This document shows positions 1 through 9,114 of a stretch of DNA of 64,000 bases, piece by piece. The position numbers and the translations under genes were made by a program. The notes beneath the pieces were generated by a model. That model was not told the origin of the DNA, ran no database searches, and saw only the letters and a list, made by a program, of their open reading frames with translations. Source of the stretch: Bacteroidota bacterium (GTDB lineage: Bacteria; Bacteroidota; Bacteroidia; Chitinophagales; Chitinophagaceae); the NCBI GenBank assembly GCA_963169635.1, contig CAUJDL010000087.1, positions 16,360 to 80,359 on the forward strand. Reading direction: 5' to 3'. The stretch's first letter is position 1. Each line of letters opens with the position of its first letter.

Positions 1-1295
1 ATTTAGGCGATGGTGTTTTTGAAGTAAAAAGCACTAATGGAGATACACATTTAGGTGGAGATGATTTTGATAAAGTAATTATGGATTGGTTAGCAGATGA
101 ATTTAAAGCTCAGGAAGCAATAGATTTACGTAAAGACCCAATGGCATTACAACGTTTAAAAGAAGCTGCTGAAAAAGCTAAAATAGAATTATCATCATCT
201 TCAGAAACAGAAATAAACTTACCATATATTACAGCAGTAGATGGTGTGCCTAAACATTTAGTAATAAAATTAAGTCGTGCAAAATTTGAACAATTAGCAG
301 ATAAATTATTTGAACGTTGTTTAAAACCTTGCGAAGTAGCTTTAAAAGATGCAGGATATTCTGCAAGCCAAATAGATGAAGTAGTGTTAGTGGGTGGCTC
401 TATTCGTATTCCTAAAGTACAAGAAATTGTAGAAAAATTCTTTGGAAGAAAACCAAATAGAGGAGTAAACCCTGATGAAGTAGTAGCAATTGGTGCAGCT
501 ATACAAGGTGGTGTATTAACAGGCGAAGTAAAAGATGTATTATTACTTGATGTTACACCATTAACATTAGGTATAGAAACAATGGGTGGCGTTTTAACTC
601 CTATGATTGCAGCAAATACTACCATACCAAGTAAAAAAACAGAAACTTTTAGTACAGCAAGTGATAACCAACCAGGTGTACAAATACATGTATTACAAGG
701 CGAAAGACCAATGGCTAGTCAAAATAAAAGTTTAGGAGTATTTAATTTAGATGGCATACCACCAGCACCAAGAGGTGTACCTCAAATAGAAGTTACTTTT
801 GATATTGATGCAAATGGTATGTTACATGTAAGTGCAAAAGATAAAGGCACAGGCAAAGAACAAAAAATTAGAATAGAAGCTGGTAGTGGTTTAAATAAAG
901 ATGAAGTAGAAAAAATGAAAGCAGAAGCTAAAGCACATGAAGCAGAAGATAAAGCAGCTCGTGAAAAAGTAGAAAAAATTAATCAGGCTGATAGCTTAAT
1001 TTTTCAAACAGAAAAACAATTGAAAGATTTTGGCGATAAAATTTCTGCTGATAAAAAAGCTCCTATTGAAACAGCTTTAACTAAATTAAAAGAAGCTCAT
1101 AAATCTCAAGATGTAGCTGCTATTGATACTGCTTTAGCAGAATTAAATACAGCTTGGACAGCAGCAAGTGAAGAAATTTATAAAGCACAACAAGAGCAAC
1201 AAGCTGATGGTGCTACAACTGCAGAACCTACTAATAATACACAAGCAAATAATAACGATACTGTTGAAGATGCACAGTTTGAAGAAGTAAAATAA
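1..1295 (+). CDS. dnaK: Chaperone DnaK (Hsp70), 3' part only
   Basis: Cytosolic ATP-dependent Hsp70 chaperone that works with DnaJ and GrpE in folding nascent and stress-damaged proteins. The gene enters from the left edge. The frame is open from base 3 ([22 protein letters not shown]), so the listed ATG at 81 is internal and roughly 200 N-terminal residues are missing. Visible are the end of the nucleotide-binding domain ([18 protein letters not shown], the second phosphate region), the linker [16 protein letters not shown], the substrate-binding beta domain ([35 protein letters not shown]) and the alpha-helical lid. The tail is a low-complexity Q/A/T/N-rich segment ending in DAQFEEVK, the usual charged C-terminus. 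A strong hairpin terminator follows. Identification is certain; only the 5' end and promoter are unseen. Confidence 0.98.
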   Translation, partial: LGDGVFEVKSTNGDTHLGGDDFDKVIMDWLADEFKAQEAIDLRKDPMALQRLKEAAEKAKIELSSSSETEINLPYITAVDGVPKHLVIKLSRAKFEQLADKLFERCLKPCEVALKDAGYSASQIDEVVLVGGSIRIPKVQEIVEKFFGRKPNRGVNPDEVVAIGAAIQGGVLTGEVKDVLLLDVTPLTLGIETMGGVLTPMIAANTTIPSKKTETFSTASDNQPGVQIHVLQGERPMASQNKSLGVFNLDGIPPAPRGVPQIEVTFDIDANGMLHVSAKDKGTGKEQKIRIEAGSGLNKDEVEKMKAEAKAHEAEDKAAREKVEKINQADSLIFQTEKQLKDFGDKISADKKAPIETALTKLKEAHKSQDVAAIDTALAELNTAWTAASEEIYKAQQEQQADGATTAEPTNNTQANNNDTVEDAQFEEVK

Positions 1296-1320
1296 ATTTG
1301 ATAATAGTATTTAATTTAAA

Positions 1321-1350
1321 AATCCCTTACAATTTGTAAGGGATTTTTTT
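1321..1350 (+). terminator. Intrinsic terminator after dnaK
   Basis: A perfect 10-bp stem (AATCCCTTAC / GTAAGGGATT) with a 5-nt loop is followed by a run of T. It begins 25 bases after the dnaK stop. It lies between convergent genes and touches the stop codon of the minus-strand peptidase gene, so it mainly serves dnaK. Confidence 0.85.
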
Positions 1351-2921
1351 TAATATTTATTTAAAGCTATAATACAGGCTACAGCAATTTTATCGCCTAC
1401 TGAAGTTTTAAAACCTATTGTTCCATTAGCATTATTCAAGTATTGTACACCTCTTACAGATTGTCTGCTAATAGCTGTATTTACAGCATTTTCAAAGCCC
1501 ATAGATTTATTTTGATTAATAGTATTATTTAATTTAAAAACATCTAATGCTTCTTTACTGGTAATAATAGCAAAGTAATCTTTATCGCCAATATCATCTG
1601 CTTCTAATTTTTTTCCTCTAGGAAATAAGCGATATCCTGTAATGCTGCAATAAGGAGAAAATATTGTTTTTTGTGGGTCTGCTTTTGAAGGATAAGGAAA
1701 TAAAACATAACTACTTCCATCAGTTTCTTTACCTATTATATATACATAACATTCAGTATTATTTTTTAATTCTATTTTAAAGCCTGTACGTTTTGGAATA
1801 GGATTTACCGATTCAAATAAATTATTCTCTACAGATTTTAAAGAGATATATTGTTTGGTAGTAGCATCTACTAAACCTATATCAATAGCTAAGTTTTGAG
1901 CAATAGCAGTACCTTGTTTTGGCATAGGATCTAAGCCATAAGCTTCACGAACAAAATGTTTAAAATCTTTATATAACACCCAACCAATTCCATTTACACC
2001 CCATTCATTACCCCAACTATTCATAATTTGAAAAGCACCACCTTCTTTTCTATCATCATATCCAATAACACACATGGCATGTCCACCAAATCCCATCATA
2101 TTATAATCATCAGGTTCAGGATGCCAAACTTCTTGTCCCATCATTCCTCTCATAAAACTTCCACCAACCATCATACCTATAATTACAGGAACATCTTTAG
2201 CTAAGTGTTCTTTAATTGCATGAATATTTATTTCTGCAGTGCTTTCATTATCTGTAAGTCTTGTAAAACCAATAATTCTATTTTCACCAGCTTCTTGAAT
2301 CAATTGTCCATTAGGTTGTTTGCTACAATCATTATCATTATATGGGAAATCGTTAAATGCAACAGCACCTACATCTGTTAAGTTTTTCATTGCTCTAATA
2401 ATATAACTTCCTTGGCAACCATCTAAACCAATTTGGTTATACATAAAAGCAGGGCTATAAGCAGTAGCATTAGGATTATTACCTGTACTAACAGATTGTA
2501 AAATTGTTCTTGCAGCATAAGCACTACTCCATGCTACACAACTACCTTGTTGTCCTTGATTTAATCTGTCTGGTGCAAATTTTAATAAAGAAATATATTC
2601 GGGTAGGTTTGCTTTTTGTTCATCTAAACCTTCATAAACTGCAGCTTTAGCAAAAGTATCTCTATTTAAATTACCTCCTGTAGTAAACTGTTGTACAGTA
2701 TTACTAATATCACTCATATTGCAACCACCACCTTTAAAATAAAAGAAAGCTGCACCTGCTAAAACTATTAAAAGTAATGATGGTTTTTTAATGAGTAACC
2801 CAATAATCATGGGTAAAAACTGTAATAAATTTCCACCACTTCTATTTCCACCACCACCAGAAGTACCTTCATTTTCGTTGGTAGTATTATCATTATTATC
2901 ATCAACCATTCTTATAGGCAT
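1350..2921 (-). CDS. Membrane-anchored papain-like (C1) cysteine peptidase with C-terminal DUF4384-like domain
   Basis: The N-terminus (about residues 1-35) is Asn/Gly-rich and cytosolic-looking. One hydrophobic segment follows at about 48-62 (LLLIVLAGAAFFYF), so the rest is probably extracytoplasmic. The peptidase domain (about 105-335) shows the papain triad in order: Cys128 in QGQQGSCVAW with the preceding oxyanion Gln, His281 in GFGGHAMCVIGYDD, and Asn301 in IMNSWGNEWG. After it, about 345-500 (ECYVYIIGKE...YVLFPYPSKADP...LFPRGKK) resembles the DUF4384 family, a domain often fused to bacterial peptidases. All catalytic residues are present, so it is probably an active endopeptidase; the substrate is unknown. 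It is the last gene of a minus-strand run (maeB, mlaE-like, this gene), 67 bases after mlaE. The peptidase call is firm, the DUF4384 call is moderate. Confidence 0.88.
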   Translation of the reverse strand: MPIRMVDDNNDNTTNENEGTSGGGGNRSGGNLLQFLPMIIGLLIKKPSLLLIVLAGAAFFYFKGGGCNMSDISNTVQQFTTGGNLNRDTFAKAAVYEGLDEQKANLPEYISLLKFAPDRLNQGQQGSCVAWSSAYAARTILQSVSTGNNPNATAYSPAFMYNQIGLDGCQGSYIIRAMKNLTDVGAVAFNDFPYNDNDCSKQPNGQLIQEAGENRIIGFTRLTDNESTAEINIHAIKEHLAKDVPVIIGMMVGGSFMRGMMGQEVWHPEPDDYNMMGFGGHAMCVIGYDDRKEGGAFQIMNSWGNEWGVNGIGWVLYKDFKHFVREAYGLDPMPKQGTAIAQNLAIDIGLVDATTKQYISLKSVENNLFESVNPIPKRTGFKIELKNNTECYVYIIGKETDGSSYVLFPYPSKADPQKTIFSPYCSITGYRLFPRGKKLEADDIGDKDYFAIITSKEALDVFKLNNTINQNKSMGFENAVNTAISRQSVRGVQYLNNANGTIGFKTSVGDKIAVACIIALNKY

Positions 2922-2988
2922 AAGATTAATTTTTATATTGTTAAGAATATAATTATTGGGATAAATATAAATATTTTATTAAGAAAAA

Positions 2989-3726
2989 CTAAAGTAATAA
3001 TGCAGCTAAAATATAATCTGCTAATAAAATTAAAATACAACTTACCACAACTGCTTTAGTACTTGCTCTACCAATTTCTAATGCACCACCTTTTACATGA
3101 TAACCAAAATATGCAGGAATACTGCTAACAATAAAAGCAAATGTGTAAGCTTTAGTTAATGCAAAAAATACATTATAAGGTGTAAAATTTAATCTTAAAC
3201 CAGTATCAAAAATATCAGTAGCAATTATACCACTCATTGCACCAGCAGTTCTACCACCCCAAATTGCTAATAATGCAGAGAGTATAATAAGACAAGGAAT
3301 AACTACTAATGCTGCTGTAATTTTTGGTAATATTAAATAGCTTCTTGTATTAATACCCATAATTTCTTGAGCATCTATTTGCTCTGTAATTTGCATATTA
3401 CCTAATTCACTGGCAATTTTACTACCTACTACACCAGCTAATACAATACTTACAACAGTGGGAGAAAGTTCTAATATTACACTATCTCTTACAATTTGTG
3501 CAATGGTAGTAAGTGGTACTAAGGGACTTACTAATTGATAAGCTGTTTGTACTGTAGTTACAGCACCTAAAAACAAAGAAATAATTACTACAATAGGTAA
3601 TGCACCAATACCAATTTCTACGCATTGATGCATAAACTCTTTCCAATACATTTTATAATTCTCTGGTTTGGTAAACATACTTTTTAGCATTACAATATAT
3701 CTACCAAAATGTGTAAAGAAATTCAT
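2989..3726 (-). CDS. MlaE/YrbE-type ABC transporter permease (phospholipid transport)
   Basis: Inner-membrane permease of the MlaE (MCE-associated) family, which moves phospholipids between inner and outer membranes together with an MlaF-type ATPase and an MCE (MlaD) protein. At 245 aa it has the normal family length. Conserved blocks are visible: GIGALPIVVIISLFLGAVTTVQ near residues 37-58, and the cytoplasmic loop LAGVVGSKIASELGNMQITEQIDAQEIMGI near 97-127, which is the family signature that contacts the ATPase. Four to five further hydrophobic helices follow. It starts 15 bases after the maeB stop, so the two are likely co-transcribed. Unusually, no ATPase (mlaF) or MCE gene follows; the next gene downstream is the cysteine peptidase. 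The partners must be encoded elsewhere. Confidence 0.92.
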   Translation of the reverse strand: MNFFTHFGRYIVMLKSMFTKPENYKMYWKEFMHQCVEIGIGALPIVVIISLFLGAVTTVQTAYQLVSPLVPLTTIAQIVRDSVILELSPTVVSIVLAGVVGSKIASELGNMQITEQIDAQEIMGINTRSYLILPKITAALVVIPCLIILSALLAIWGGRTAGAMSGIIATDIFDTGLRLNFTPYNVFFALTKAYTFAFIVSSIPAYFGYHVKGGALEIGRASTKAVVVSCILILLADYILAALLL

Positions 3727-3741
3727 TCCTTTATTTTTAAA

Positions 3742-6090
3742 TTATTTTAAATGTCTTTTTCTTTTCTTTAATTGATTCCACCATTTAGTTTTTTGCACTT
3801 CTGTATGAGTATCTATTTTTGTTTTTCCTTGTGCATCAACTACAGCAATGTTAGCCATATTTATGATATTACGAACACTGCTACCTAATTGTAATACATG
3901 TACTGGTTTTTTAATGCCTAATAAAATTGGACCTATAGCATCTGCACCACCAATTTCTTTTAATAAATTATAAGCAATATTACCAGCAGTAAGATTAGGA
4001 AAAATAAGCACATTAACATCTTTGTCTGTTAAACTGCTGAAAGGATAATTTTCTTTCAGAATTTCTTTGTTAAAAGCTAAACTACCTTGCATTTCTCCAT
4101 CTACAATTAATGATGGATCTTTTTCTTTTAATATTCTGGTAGCTTTAGCTACTAATCTTGCTTCTGTACCATTACTACTACCAAAGTTGCTATAACTAAG
4201 CATGGCAATTCTTGGTACTATATTAAAACTTTTTACTTCTTTAGCTACTAATAAAGTAATATCTGCAAGTTCTTCTGCTGTTGGGTTAAAGTTAATAGTT
4301 GTATCTGCTAAAAATACAGGTCCTTTTTGTGTACTTAATAAATACATACCTGCAATTTTTTTTACACCTTCATCTGTACCAATTGTTTGTAATGCAGGTT
4401 TAATAGCTTCTGCATAATTTCTTTTTAATCCACTAATCATTGCATCAGCATCACCAGTTTCTACCATCATGCAGCCAAAATAATTTCTTTCTTTCATTAT
4501 TTTAAAACTCTCATAATTATTGAAACCTTTTCTTTGTCTTTTAGCAAAAAATAATTTACCATATTCTTCTCTTTTATTTTCATGCTCATCATCTCTAGGG
4601 TCAATAATAGGTATATCTGCTAAATCAATATGATGCTCTTGAGCAATACTTCTTATTTTCTTTTCTGTTCCTAATAAAATAGGATAAGCAATACCTTCAT
4701 CATAAATAATACTGGCAGCTTTTAAAATTTTATCGTTATCGGCTTCTGCAAAAACTAAACGTTTAGGATCTTTTCTTGCTTTATTACTAATAGCTCTGAT
4801 AAGCTGATTTTCTAAACCTAATCTTTTATTAAGTTGTACAATATAAGCATCCCAATCTTTAATAGGATTTTTAGCTACACCACTTTCCATTGCTGCTTTT
4901 GCTACTGCTGGTGCTACAATAGAAATTAATCTTGGATCTACCGGTTTTGGAATAATATATTCTTCACCAAATGATAAATTTTTTAAGTTATAGGCTAATG
5001 TTACAATATCTGGTACAGGAGTTTTAGCCATTTCTGCTAAAGCTTTTACTGCAGCTAATTTCATTTCTTCATTAATTGTTACTGCTCTTACATCTAATGC
5101 ACCTCTAAAAATATAAGGAAAGCCTAAAACATTATTTACCTGATTAGGATAATCGCTTCTTCCTGTAGCCATAATTAAATCTTTTCTGGCTTCTATTGCA
5201 TCTTCATAACTAATTTCAGGATCTGGATTTGCCATAGCAAAAACAATAGGATTTTTTGCCATAGATTTTATCATCTCTTTACTTACTACATTGCCTTTAC
5301 TTAAGCCAATAAAAACATCTGCATTTTTTAGTCCTTCTGCAAGTGTCATATCATTAGCTTTAATAGCAAATTCTTTTTTCTGTTCGTCTAAATCTGTTCT
5401 GCCATTATGTATTAAACCTTTGCTATCAAAAACTTTTACATTTTCTTTTTTTACACCCAATGCAATATAAAGTTTTATACAAGATATTGCAGCAGCACCT
5501 GCACCATTTACAATAACTTTTACTTTATCTATTTTCTTTTTTTGAAGTTCTACAGCATTTAATAATGCAGCAGCACTAATAATTGCAGTACCATGTTGGT
5601 CATCATGCATTACAGGAATTTTCATTTTTTTCTTTAATTCCTGTTCTATATAAAAACATTCAGGAGCTTTAATATCTTCTAAATTAATGCCTCCAAAAGT
5701 GGGCTCTAATGCTTTTACAATTTCTACAAATTTTACAGGGTCTTTTTCATTTATTTCAATATCAAAAACATCTATATCTGCAAAAATTTTAAATAATACA
5801 CCTTTACCTTCCATTACAGGTTTGCCTGCTTCTGGACCAATATCTCCTAAACCTAACACAGCAGTACCATTACTTACAACTGCTACTAAATTTCCTTTAG
5901 CAGTGTATTTATAAACATCATCAATATTCTTAGCAATTTCTTTACAAGGCTCTGCTACACCAGGGCTATAAGCTAGTGATAAATCTCTTTGTGTTTTAGC
6001 TTCTTTGGTAGGTATTACTTCTATTTTACCAGGTTTGCCTTGTGCATGATATTCTAAAGCTTGTTCTTTTCTAAAATCTTTACTATCCAT
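3742..6090 (-). CDS. maeB: NADP-dependent malic enzyme with phosphotransacetylase-like domain (MaeB type)
   Basis: Cytosolic oxidative decarboxylation of malate to pyruvate, CO2 and NAD(P)H. The 782-aa length is typical of the fused MaeB form. Residues 1 to about 430 are the malic enzyme: [36 protein letters not shown], the metal/substrate block [25 protein letters not shown], and the dinucleotide fold [13 protein letters not shown]. About 440-775 is a phosphate acetyltransferase-like domain ([54 protein letters not shown]), which in this enzyme class is thought to bind acetyl-CoA for allosteric control rather than to catalyse. It is the first gene of the run leading to the MlaE-type permease. 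A 9-bp hairpin lies 61-83 bases upstream. Confidence 0.96.
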   Translation of the reverse strand: MDSKDFRKEQALEYHAQGKPGKIEVIPTKEAKTQRDLSLAYSPGVAEPCKEIAKNIDDVYKYTAKGNLVAVVSNGTAVLGLGDIGPEAGKPVMEGKGVLFKIFADIDVFDIEINEKDPVKFVEIVKALEPTFGGINLEDIKAPECFYIEQELKKKMKIPVMHDDQHGTAIISAAALLNAVELQKKKIDKVKVIVNGAGAAAISCIKLYIALGVKKENVKVFDSKGLIHNGRTDLDEQKKEFAIKANDMTLAEGLKNADVFIGLSKGNVVSKEMIKSMAKNPIVFAMANPDPEISYEDAIEARKDLIMATGRSDYPNQVNNVLGFPYIFRGALDVRAVTINEEMKLAAVKALAEMAKTPVPDIVTLAYNLKNLSFGEEYIIPKPVDPRLISIVAPAVAKAAMESGVAKNPIKDWDAYIVQLNKRLGLENQLIRAISNKARKDPKRLVFAEADNDKILKAASIIYDEGIAYPILLGTEKKIRSIAQEHHIDLADIPIIDPRDDEHENKREEYGKLFFAKRQRKGFNNYESFKIMKERNYFGCMMVETGDADAMISGLKRNYAEAIKPALQTIGTDEGVKKIAGMYLLSTQKGPVFLADTTINFNPTAEELADITLLVAKEVKSFNIVPRIAMLSYSNFGSSNGTEARLVAKATRILKEKDPSLIVDGEMQGSLAFNKEILKENYPFSSLTDKDVNVLIFPNLTAGNIAYNLLKEIGGADAIGPILLGIKKPVHVLQLGSSVRNIINMANIAVVDAQGKTKIDTHTEVQKTKWWNQLKKRKRHLK

Positions 6091-6150
6091 ATTAAATATT
6101 TTAGTATAAAAAAATTTCTATAATCAATTATTTTTTGAGAGGGTGCAAAT

Positions 6151-6173
6151 TACAATAAACCTTTTTTATTGTA
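6151..6173. promoter_or_regulatory. Perfect inverted repeat upstream of maeB
   Basis: TACAATAAA and TTTATTGTA form a perfect 9-bp inverted repeat around a 5-nt spacer, 61-83 bases upstream of the maeB start. On the minus strand no T-run follows it, so it looks more like an operator or leader hairpin than a terminator for the upstream gene. Confidence 0.4.
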
Positions 6174-6223
6174 AGCATTTCATAGGTAATAATCTAAAAT
6201 TAAAGTATTGTATAAGTATTTGT

Positions 6224-7075
6224 TTACTTATCCTTGCTTACAAATAGTTTATTTTTTTCTTTTAGTTTTTCATTTTCATACAATTCAAAAAAATACCAAC
6301 CAGCAGTTTTAAAATTAGATTTATCTAATACAAGTTCTGGCTCTTTTACGTGAAAAATTGTAAATACATATTCTGCTGCTTCGTTATAAAAAATAATTTT
6401 ATAACGATTTCTTTTAGCTAATGGTAATTTAATTCTGATAAAACCTGCATCGTTTGTAAATATATAGGTAGAAGCTTTCCAAACAGGTTTTGGTATAAAA
6501 GGTTTAATAACTATTTCATCATCATATTCAGTATATTGAATAGTATCTTTTGTTTTTCTATTGATAGAGTCTTTATATTTTCTATAATCTTTATAAGGAA
6601 TAACATTAATTAAAGTATCTCTATTATTTCTATATACTTTTACTTCTCTTTTGGCAGTAGTTTCTTTAGTTGTTTCTTCTTCTGTTGTGCTATCGTCATC
6701 AATTCTTACAACTTTAATGGGTGTATAATTATCTGGCGATAATGAATGGCTGAAAAAATATTTACCTCCCTCAAAAACATAATGTACTCTATAAAAAACT
6801 TTATAACCAACAGGCACATGATTATCTACAAAACCATTTTGTGGCAACCATGGAGATAAAGATGAAAAAACACTTCTAAAATATTTTGTACTATCAAAAG
6901 AACGTTGTACAATCATTTGCACTACATTTTTATAAGGGTTTATCCAGCTTACTTGTACTTTTTCTTTACTGATTTTTCTTACAGTAAAATTGGGTAATGT
7001 GTCTTGTGCTTTTAAACTAATACAACTAAAAGATAAAATAATGATTAATGCACTTATCCAAATTCTGTTCATCAT
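6224..7075 (-). CDS. Secreted protein with fibronectin III-like N-terminal domain, function unknown
   Basis: I do not recognise a specific function. The ORF track starts at 7114, but that adds a 13-residue tail and overlaps the upstream gene. The Met-Met at 7075/7072 gives a clean signal peptide (MNRIWISALIIILSFSCISLKAQ), so I chose 7075. After cleavage, residues about 25-120 read like a fibronectin type III fold (FTVRKISKEKVQVSWINPYKNVVQMIVQRS... YKVFYRVHYVFEGGKYFFS). A Thr/Glu-rich linker (TTEEETTKETTAK) leads to a beta-rich C-terminal part (YIFTNDAGFIRIKLPLAKRNRYKIIFYN...). There is no T9SS sorting tail, so a periplasmic location is likely. It directly follows the ACC deaminase-like gene, overlapping it if the longer start is used, so they are probably one transcript. 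Confidence 0.75.
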   Translation of the reverse strand: MMNRIWISALIIILSFSCISLKAQDTLPNFTVRKISKEKVQVSWINPYKNVVQMIVQRSFDSTKYFRSVFSSLSPWLPQNGFVDNHVPVGYKVFYRVHYVFEGGKYFFSHSLSPDNYTPIKVVRIDDDSTTEEETTKETTAKREVKVYRNNRDTLINVIPYKDYRKYKDSINRKTKDTIQYTEYDDEIVIKPFIPKPVWKASTYIFTNDAGFIRIKLPLAKRNRYKIIFYNEAAEYVFTIFHVKEPELVLDKSNFKTAGWYFFELYENEKLKEKNKLFVSKDK

Positions 7076-7104
7076 AATTTTCAAAGATAATAGTACAACT
7101 TTAA

Positions 7105-8007
7105 TCAAAAACATAAAGTATGTTTAGGTAATGATAAATTTCCTTGCAATCCACCACTTTGTATAATGAGTAATTTATCATTAGCAGAAAAATATTGATT
7201 AGTACATAAATCTTTTACTGCAAATAAAAGTTTAGCAGTATAAACAATATCTGTTGCAAGATTTTCTGTAAGATATAATTCATTCATCCATTCAATTAAA
7301 TTAGTAGGATGTTTTGCATAACCTCCAAAATGATAGTTGTGTAAAATGGTAAAAGGCTTTACTGTATTTGTAGTAGTTAATAAATCAGTGATTTCTTTTT
7401 GTAAACTAAAATTATTTTTAAATACACTAATACCTATTATTTGTTGATGTGTTTTAGCAGCACTAATTAAGCCTGCAAGCATAGTGCCTGTGCCACATGC
7501 AGCTATAATATGTGTATATTTTTCTGATGGTAAAGTTTGTAAAATATCTGCTGCACCTTGCATACCTTTTGTGCCATAGCCACCATCATTTACCCAAAAA
7601 ACATCTTCAGTAAATTGATTTTTTATAGCAGCTTTATCTTTAAATTTTTCTCTTGGTATAAAATGCAATTGCATACCATAATTGATAGCATCTTGTAATG
7701 TGTGCGATAAAAATTTGGTGGCTTCGCCTCTAATAATGCCAATACTTTTTAAGCCTGCAACTTTACATGCAAAAGCTGTTGCAATAATATGATTGCTATA
7801 TGTACCACCAAATGTAGCAATGGTAGAAAAGTTTTGCTCTTTACATGCTGCTAAATAATATTTTAGTTTAAACCATTTATTACCACTAATGATAGGATGT
7901 AAGGTATCTAACCTTAACACATCTATATTAATACCATTAAACAGTTGCGATTGTAGTGGTTGTACAGGAATAGCTTGTGTAGAAAATGGCCATAAATCGT
8001 TGCTCAC
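7105..8007 (-). CDS. PLP-dependent 1-aminocyclopropane-1-carboxylate deaminase / D-cysteine desulfhydrase family enzyme
   Basis: Fold-type II pyridoxal-phosphate enzyme (tryptophan synthase beta superfamily), about 300 aa as usual for this family. The Schiff-base lysine is likely Lys44 in IISGNKWFKLKYYL. The block TFGGTYSNHIIATAFACKVAGL, with family-typical SNH, binds cofactor and substrate. ACGTGTMLAGLI is the glycine-rich loop that binds the PLP phosphate. Members remove ammonia, with or without sulfide, from small amino acids such as ACC or D-cysteine; the true substrate cannot be read from the sequence, and many Bacteroidota copies are annotated only by family. Cytosolic, with no signal peptide. 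The downstream neighbour is the secreted fibronectin-like protein; an apparent terminator hairpin separates it from the response regulator upstream. Confidence 0.9.
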   Translation of the reverse strand: MSNDLWPFSTQAIPVQPLQSQLFNGINIDVLRLDTLHPIISGNKWFKLKYYLAACKEQNFSTIATFGGTYSNHIIATAFACKVAGLKSIGIIRGEATKFLSHTLQDAINYGMQLHFIPREKFKDKAAIKNQFTEDVFWVNDGGYGTKGMQGAADILQTLPSEKYTHIIAACGTGTMLAGLISAAKTHQQIIGISVFKNNFSLQKEITDLLTTTNTVKPFTILHNYHFGGYAKHPTNLIEWMNELYLTENLATDIVYTAKLLFAVKDLCTNQYFSANDKLLIIQSGGLQGNLSLPKHTLCF

Positions 8008-8024
8008 AAAAACATAAATTTTAT

Positions 8025-8064
8025 TTGCAAAAAAATTATTGCTTCAACAAAATAGTTGTTGAAG
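8025..8064 (-). terminator. Intrinsic terminator after the NarL-type regulator
   Basis: On the minus strand a perfect 9-bp stem (CTTCAACAA / TTGTTGAAG, loop of 5) starts 11 bases past the regulator stop. It is followed after about 6 bases by a run of seven T. The position and polarity fit termination of the response regulator transcript before the next gene. Confidence 0.6.
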
Positions 8065-8074
8065 ATGGTACAAA

Positions 8075-8737
8075 CTATTCTAACAATTTATTTCTCATTG
8101 CATACATAATTAAGCCAGCAATTGTTTTTACACCAGCTTTTTGTTTCATGGTTTGCCTAATAGTTTCAATAGTTCTGGGGCTTAAGAAAACTTCTTTAGA
8201 AATTTCTTCTGTTACTTTGTCTTCGCTAATTAGTTTTATAATTCTTAATTCTTTTTCATTAAACTGAGCAGGAGAAGGATAAAAACGACGAACAGTTTTT
8301 TTGTGTTGTAATTTTAATAGTACAGCAGAGTTTACTAAATCATTAAAATAAAAATCTTCATTCATACAAGTAAGTATGGCTTGATAGATTTCTTCTGGGT
8401 CTGTAGTTTTTGTTAAATAAGCATTAGCACCCATCTCCATCATTTTAGTAATAATTTCTTGGTCGTCGTACATGCTTAATACAATAATTTTTAAACTTTC
8501 GTATTGATGTCTGATAAGTTTAATTGCTTCTATACCATCCATGCCAGGCATACTAATATCCATTAATAACACATCTGGTTCTTTAATTTTTAATCGATGT
8601 GTCATATCATTTCCATCTTCAGCCTCCCATAAAATTTTTATATAGTCTTTATCTTTTAAAGTATTACGTATGCCATCTCTAAATATTTTATGATCATCGG
8701 CAATAGAAAGTTTGATATTTTTTTCAGTAGTTATCAT
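8075..8737 (-). CDS. NarL/LuxR-family two-component response regulator
   Basis: DNA-binding response regulator of the NarL type. The receiver domain (residues about 8-125) has the acidic pair SIADDH, the phospho-acceptor Asp60 in VLLMDISMPGMDG, and a conserved Lys in AYLTKTTDP. The C-terminal LuxR-type helix-turn-helix (about 150-215) reads FNEKELRIIKLISEDKVTEEISKEVFLSPRTIETIRQTMKQKAG. NarL-type regulators pair with HisKA_3 kinases, and one such kinase is encoded on the other strand at 10272-11111. It is a plausible partner, although the genes are not in one operon. The start lies next to the 377-bp intergenic region that carries DnaA-box-like sites. The target genes are unknown. Confidence 0.95.
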   Translation of the reverse strand: MITTEKNIKLSIADDHKIFRDGIRNTLKDKDYIKILWEAEDGNDMTHRLKIKEPDVLLMDISMPGMDGIEAIKLIRHQYESLKIIVLSMYDDQEIITKMMEMGANAYLTKTTDPEEIYQAILTCMNEDFYFNDLVNSAVLLKLQHKKTVRRFYPSPAQFNEKELRIIKLISEDKVTEEISKEVFLSPRTIETIRQTMKQKAGVKTIAGLIMYAMRNKLLE

Positions 8738-8814
8738 GGATTAGTATGGTAAAATTTTTATTTTTTTTATGTTGTTCATAAAGGTTAATCATGAAAAGTT
8801 AGTAATGGCAAAAG

Positions 8815-8823
8815 TTATCCACA
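8815..8823 (+). promoter_or_regulatory. DnaA-box-like site TTATCCACA
   Basis: Exact match to the high-affinity DnaA-box consensus TTATNCACA. It lies 78 bases upstream of the response regulator start. Binding is inferred only from sequence. Confidence 0.45.
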
Positions 8824-9038
8824 TTTTATAGCAAATTTGATAGTCATCGTAGATTTTCTATGCACATTTACTATTTAAGCTCGTAAATATACCAACTTTG
8901 AATAACGTAAAAATACGCTTTGCTATTAGTGTAATTACGATAGTATAACGTTTGTTTTTACTAGTTCAATGCTTTAAAAGCCTTATTGGCATTGAATTAC
9001 ATCAAATTTAACACTTAAAATGTATATACTGTTTAGGT

Positions 9039-9047
9039 TGTGGATAA
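9039..9047 (-). promoter_or_regulatory. DnaA-box-like site (TGTGGATAA on plus strand)
   Basis: Second exact copy in the same intergenic region, in opposite orientation to the first, 68 bases before the start of the 136-aa gene. Confidence 0.45.
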
Positions 9048-9114
9048 TTATTTTAAGTATGAAGTTTATGTTCTAATCAAAATTTTAAAACACCCAAATT
9101 AAAACATCTTAACT

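Larger units (their letters stand above)
8738..9114. other. 377-bp divergent intergenic region with two DnaA-box-like sites and an inverted repeat
   Basis: This spacer separates the minus-strand response regulator from the plus-strand 136-aa gene and must hold both promoters. I see two exact copies of TTATCCACA in opposite orientations (8815-8823 plus, 9039-9047 minus) and a weaker match (CTATGCACA near 8859-8867). It also holds an 8-bp inverted repeat TTCAATGC-N16-GCATTGAA (8965-8996) and several ACG-containing short repeats. I found no clear TAnnTTTG promoter box and no ORF or tRNA. Confidence 0.5.

Noticed and set aside
110-625. 171-aa minus-strand ORF inside dnaK
   Set aside because: Antisense shadow of a certain gene, with low-complexity Ser/Thr-rich translation and no start context.
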